From Clostridiaceae bacterium AM27-36LB (GTDB lineage Bacteria; Bacillota; Clostridia; Lachnospirales; Lachnospiraceae): a DNA stretch of 64,000 nucleotides. The stretch lies in the NCBI GenBank assembly GCA_003480725.1, contig QUJQ01000004.1, positions 248,001 to 312,000 of the forward strand. The letters run 5' to 3'. Below are positions 62,944 to 64,000 of the stretch, one piece after another. The notes beneath the pieces are model-generated. The model searched no databases and had not been told where the DNA came from. It worked only from the letters and a program-made list of their open reading frames with translations. Position numbers and translations under genes: made by a program. Every line of letters begins with the position of its first letter. Position 1 is the stretch's first letter.

Positions 62944-64000
62944 TTATTCAAAAATCCTTCTTTTACCCTTTTCCGGAATTCCTAATTCCTCTCTATATTT
63001 TGCCACTGTTCTGCGGCTGATCTCGATTCCTTTTCCTTTCAAAAGCTGTACCAGCTTCTGATCGCTTGCCGGTGAGCGTTTATCCTCCTGTTCAATAAGC
63101 TTTTTCAATTGCTCTTTTGCGAACATTGCCGTAGAATCCACACTCTTTCCCTGTTTAATTTTTCTGCAGAAGAAATAGCTCATGGGGTAAATTCCCCAGG
63201 TACACTGCAGATATTTATCCTTCACTGCCCGGCTGACCGTAGATTCATGTATCCCTAATATATCTGCAACCTCCTGCATGGAAAGCGGAAGCAAATACCC
63301 TTTTCCATAGGTAAAAAATCCCTCCTGCTGCTCCACCAGAATTTTAGACACAGCGCTCAGGGTTTCATTTCTCTGCAGAACACACTGAATCGTCCAGCGA
63401 GCCTGGTTCAGCTTTTCTCTGATGTACGTTTTTGTTTTATCATCCACATCCATTTTTAACATCCGGCTGTAATAGGCATTGATTGATACCTGTTCACCTG
63501 CTTCATTTAGCATAATCTCAAATCTGTCCGCGAATTTTACAACTGTAACATCCGGCTTCAGATACTTTAAATGCTCTCTGTAGGAAAACCCGTTTCCCGG
63601 CTTGGGATTCAATTCCTGAATAACCTTAAAGTTTTCCAATAACTCCTTCATCGTTATATCCAGTTTTTTTGCCAGAACAGATAATTGATTTTTTCCAAGC
63701 AAATCCAGGTACTCCAGGATTATTTTCCGGGCAACAGGCGCCTTCCAGCCTTTTCTGTCCAGCTGCAGCAACAGACATTCCTGCAAATTTTCCGCCCCGA
63801 TCCCTGCCGGTTCCGCCGTTTTAAGAAGCGCCAGCATATCCTCTACCATTTTCTTCTGTGTCTTAAGTACCTCTGCTGTTTCCTCGACACTCTCTGTAAA
63901 ATATCCCCGCTCATCCAGACTGAGGATCAAATACTCCAGAACATCCTTTTGTTTTTCATCCAGCGGGTATGTATAAAACTGCGAAAAAAGGTATTCCTCC
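62944..64000 (-). CDS. rpoN: RNA polymerase sigma-54 factor RpoN (5' end outside window)
   Basis: The open frame runs to the window edge (353 codons visible including stop). The visible part covers the activator-linked core (EPAGIGAENLQECLLLQLD; NPKPGNGFSYREHLKYLKPDVTV), the HTH region (MQEVADILGIHESTVSRAVKDKYLQC), and the RpoN box SRRTVAKYREELGIP near the C-terminus, which binds the -24 element. The N-terminal Gln-rich region I and start are not in view. It stands directly upstream of one of its own target promoters, with the activator nearby, so the locus carries both parts of its regulatory switch. Confidence 0.95.
   Translation of the reverse strand, partial: EEYLFSQFYTYPLDEKQKDVLEYLILSLDERGYFTESVEETAEVLKTQKKMVEDMLALLKTAEPAGIGAENLQECLLLQLDRKGWKAPVARKIILEYLDLLGKNQLSVLAKKLDITMKELLENFKVIQELNPKPGNGFSYREHLKYLKPDVTVVKFADRFEIMLNEAGEQVSINAYYSRMLKMDVDDKTKTYIREKLNQARWTIQCVLQRNETLSAVSKILVEQQEGFFTYGKGYLLPLSMQEVADILGIHESTVSRAVKDKYLQCTWGIYPMSYFFCRKIKQGKSVDSTAMFAKEQLKKLIEQEDKRSPASDQKLVQLLKGKGIEISRRTVAKYREELGIPEKGKRRIFE

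Overview
The window looks like the chromosome of a spore-forming gut clostridium of the family Lachnospiraceae (Blautia, Dorea or Mediterraneibacter-like). This rests on the conserved Firmicutes order mazG-hup-rqcP-yabP-yabQ-divIC-spoIIE-tilS-hpt-ftsH, on CotS and SleB-type spore genes, and on tRNA genes without an encoded CCA. The genus is inference.

Positions 1-12390 are mobile DNA parked in a tRNA-Pro(CGG) gene. An 11.7 kb integrative and mobilizable element lies between two 101-bp direct repeats (602-702 and 12261-12361, one mismatch) that contain the 3' half of the tRNA plus its terminator. It encodes a DUF6017 replication-type protein, a VirD4-like coupling protein, a MOBQ relaxase preceded by an oriT (4889-4929), a Cro-type repressor divergent from a secreted CAP-domain lipoprotein, a type I toxin with its antisense RNA, a structured RNA region, an XRE regulator, an excisionase and a tyrosine integrase. 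No type IV secretion genes are present, so it probably borrows a transfer channel. To its left are an older, degenerate tRNA-Pro fragment (69-158) and a second type I toxin locus that has lost its start codon, the signs of an earlier insertion at the same tRNA.

Positions 12593-17941 form an alpha-glucoside PTS operon, read leftward: EIIA, LicT-type antiterminator, EIICB, GH4 6-phospho-alpha-glucosidase and a YitT protein. Two RAT/terminator switches control it. Positions 17987-26471 hold envelope and housekeeping genes. Two tRNA-Gly genes and two GH13 alpha-glucan enzymes follow (26775-30905). Positions 31157-38723 are the conserved cell-division, sporulation and translation-quality cluster. 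Next come phosphoglucomutase, CotS, cca, proS, a Trk/Ktr K+ uptake pair, an AI-2E-type membrane protein, a pseudouridine synthase and pgi.

Between pgi and the next operon (50088-50363) lies a gene-free stretch. It holds a 142-bp element of nested inverted repeats, then a near-consensus promoter with a perfect LexA/DinR-type palindrome between -35 and -10, about 55 nt of non-coding sequence and a strong terminator. This is a candidate SOS-controlled small RNA.

Positions 50428-64000 are a sigma-54 regulon: rpoN itself (cut by the window edge), a split transketolase, a Zn-dehydrogenase, a LevR-type activator, a mannose-family PTS with two EIIA and two EIIB proteins but one EIIC/EIID, a class II aldolase, an iron alcohol dehydrogenase and a second Zn-dehydrogenase. 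Two sequences matching the -24/-12 consensus (57136-57153 and 62898-62915) share a TGTGGCACA box upstream. The substrate is unknown; a sugar alcohol such as a pentitol or hexitol fits the enzymes but is inference.
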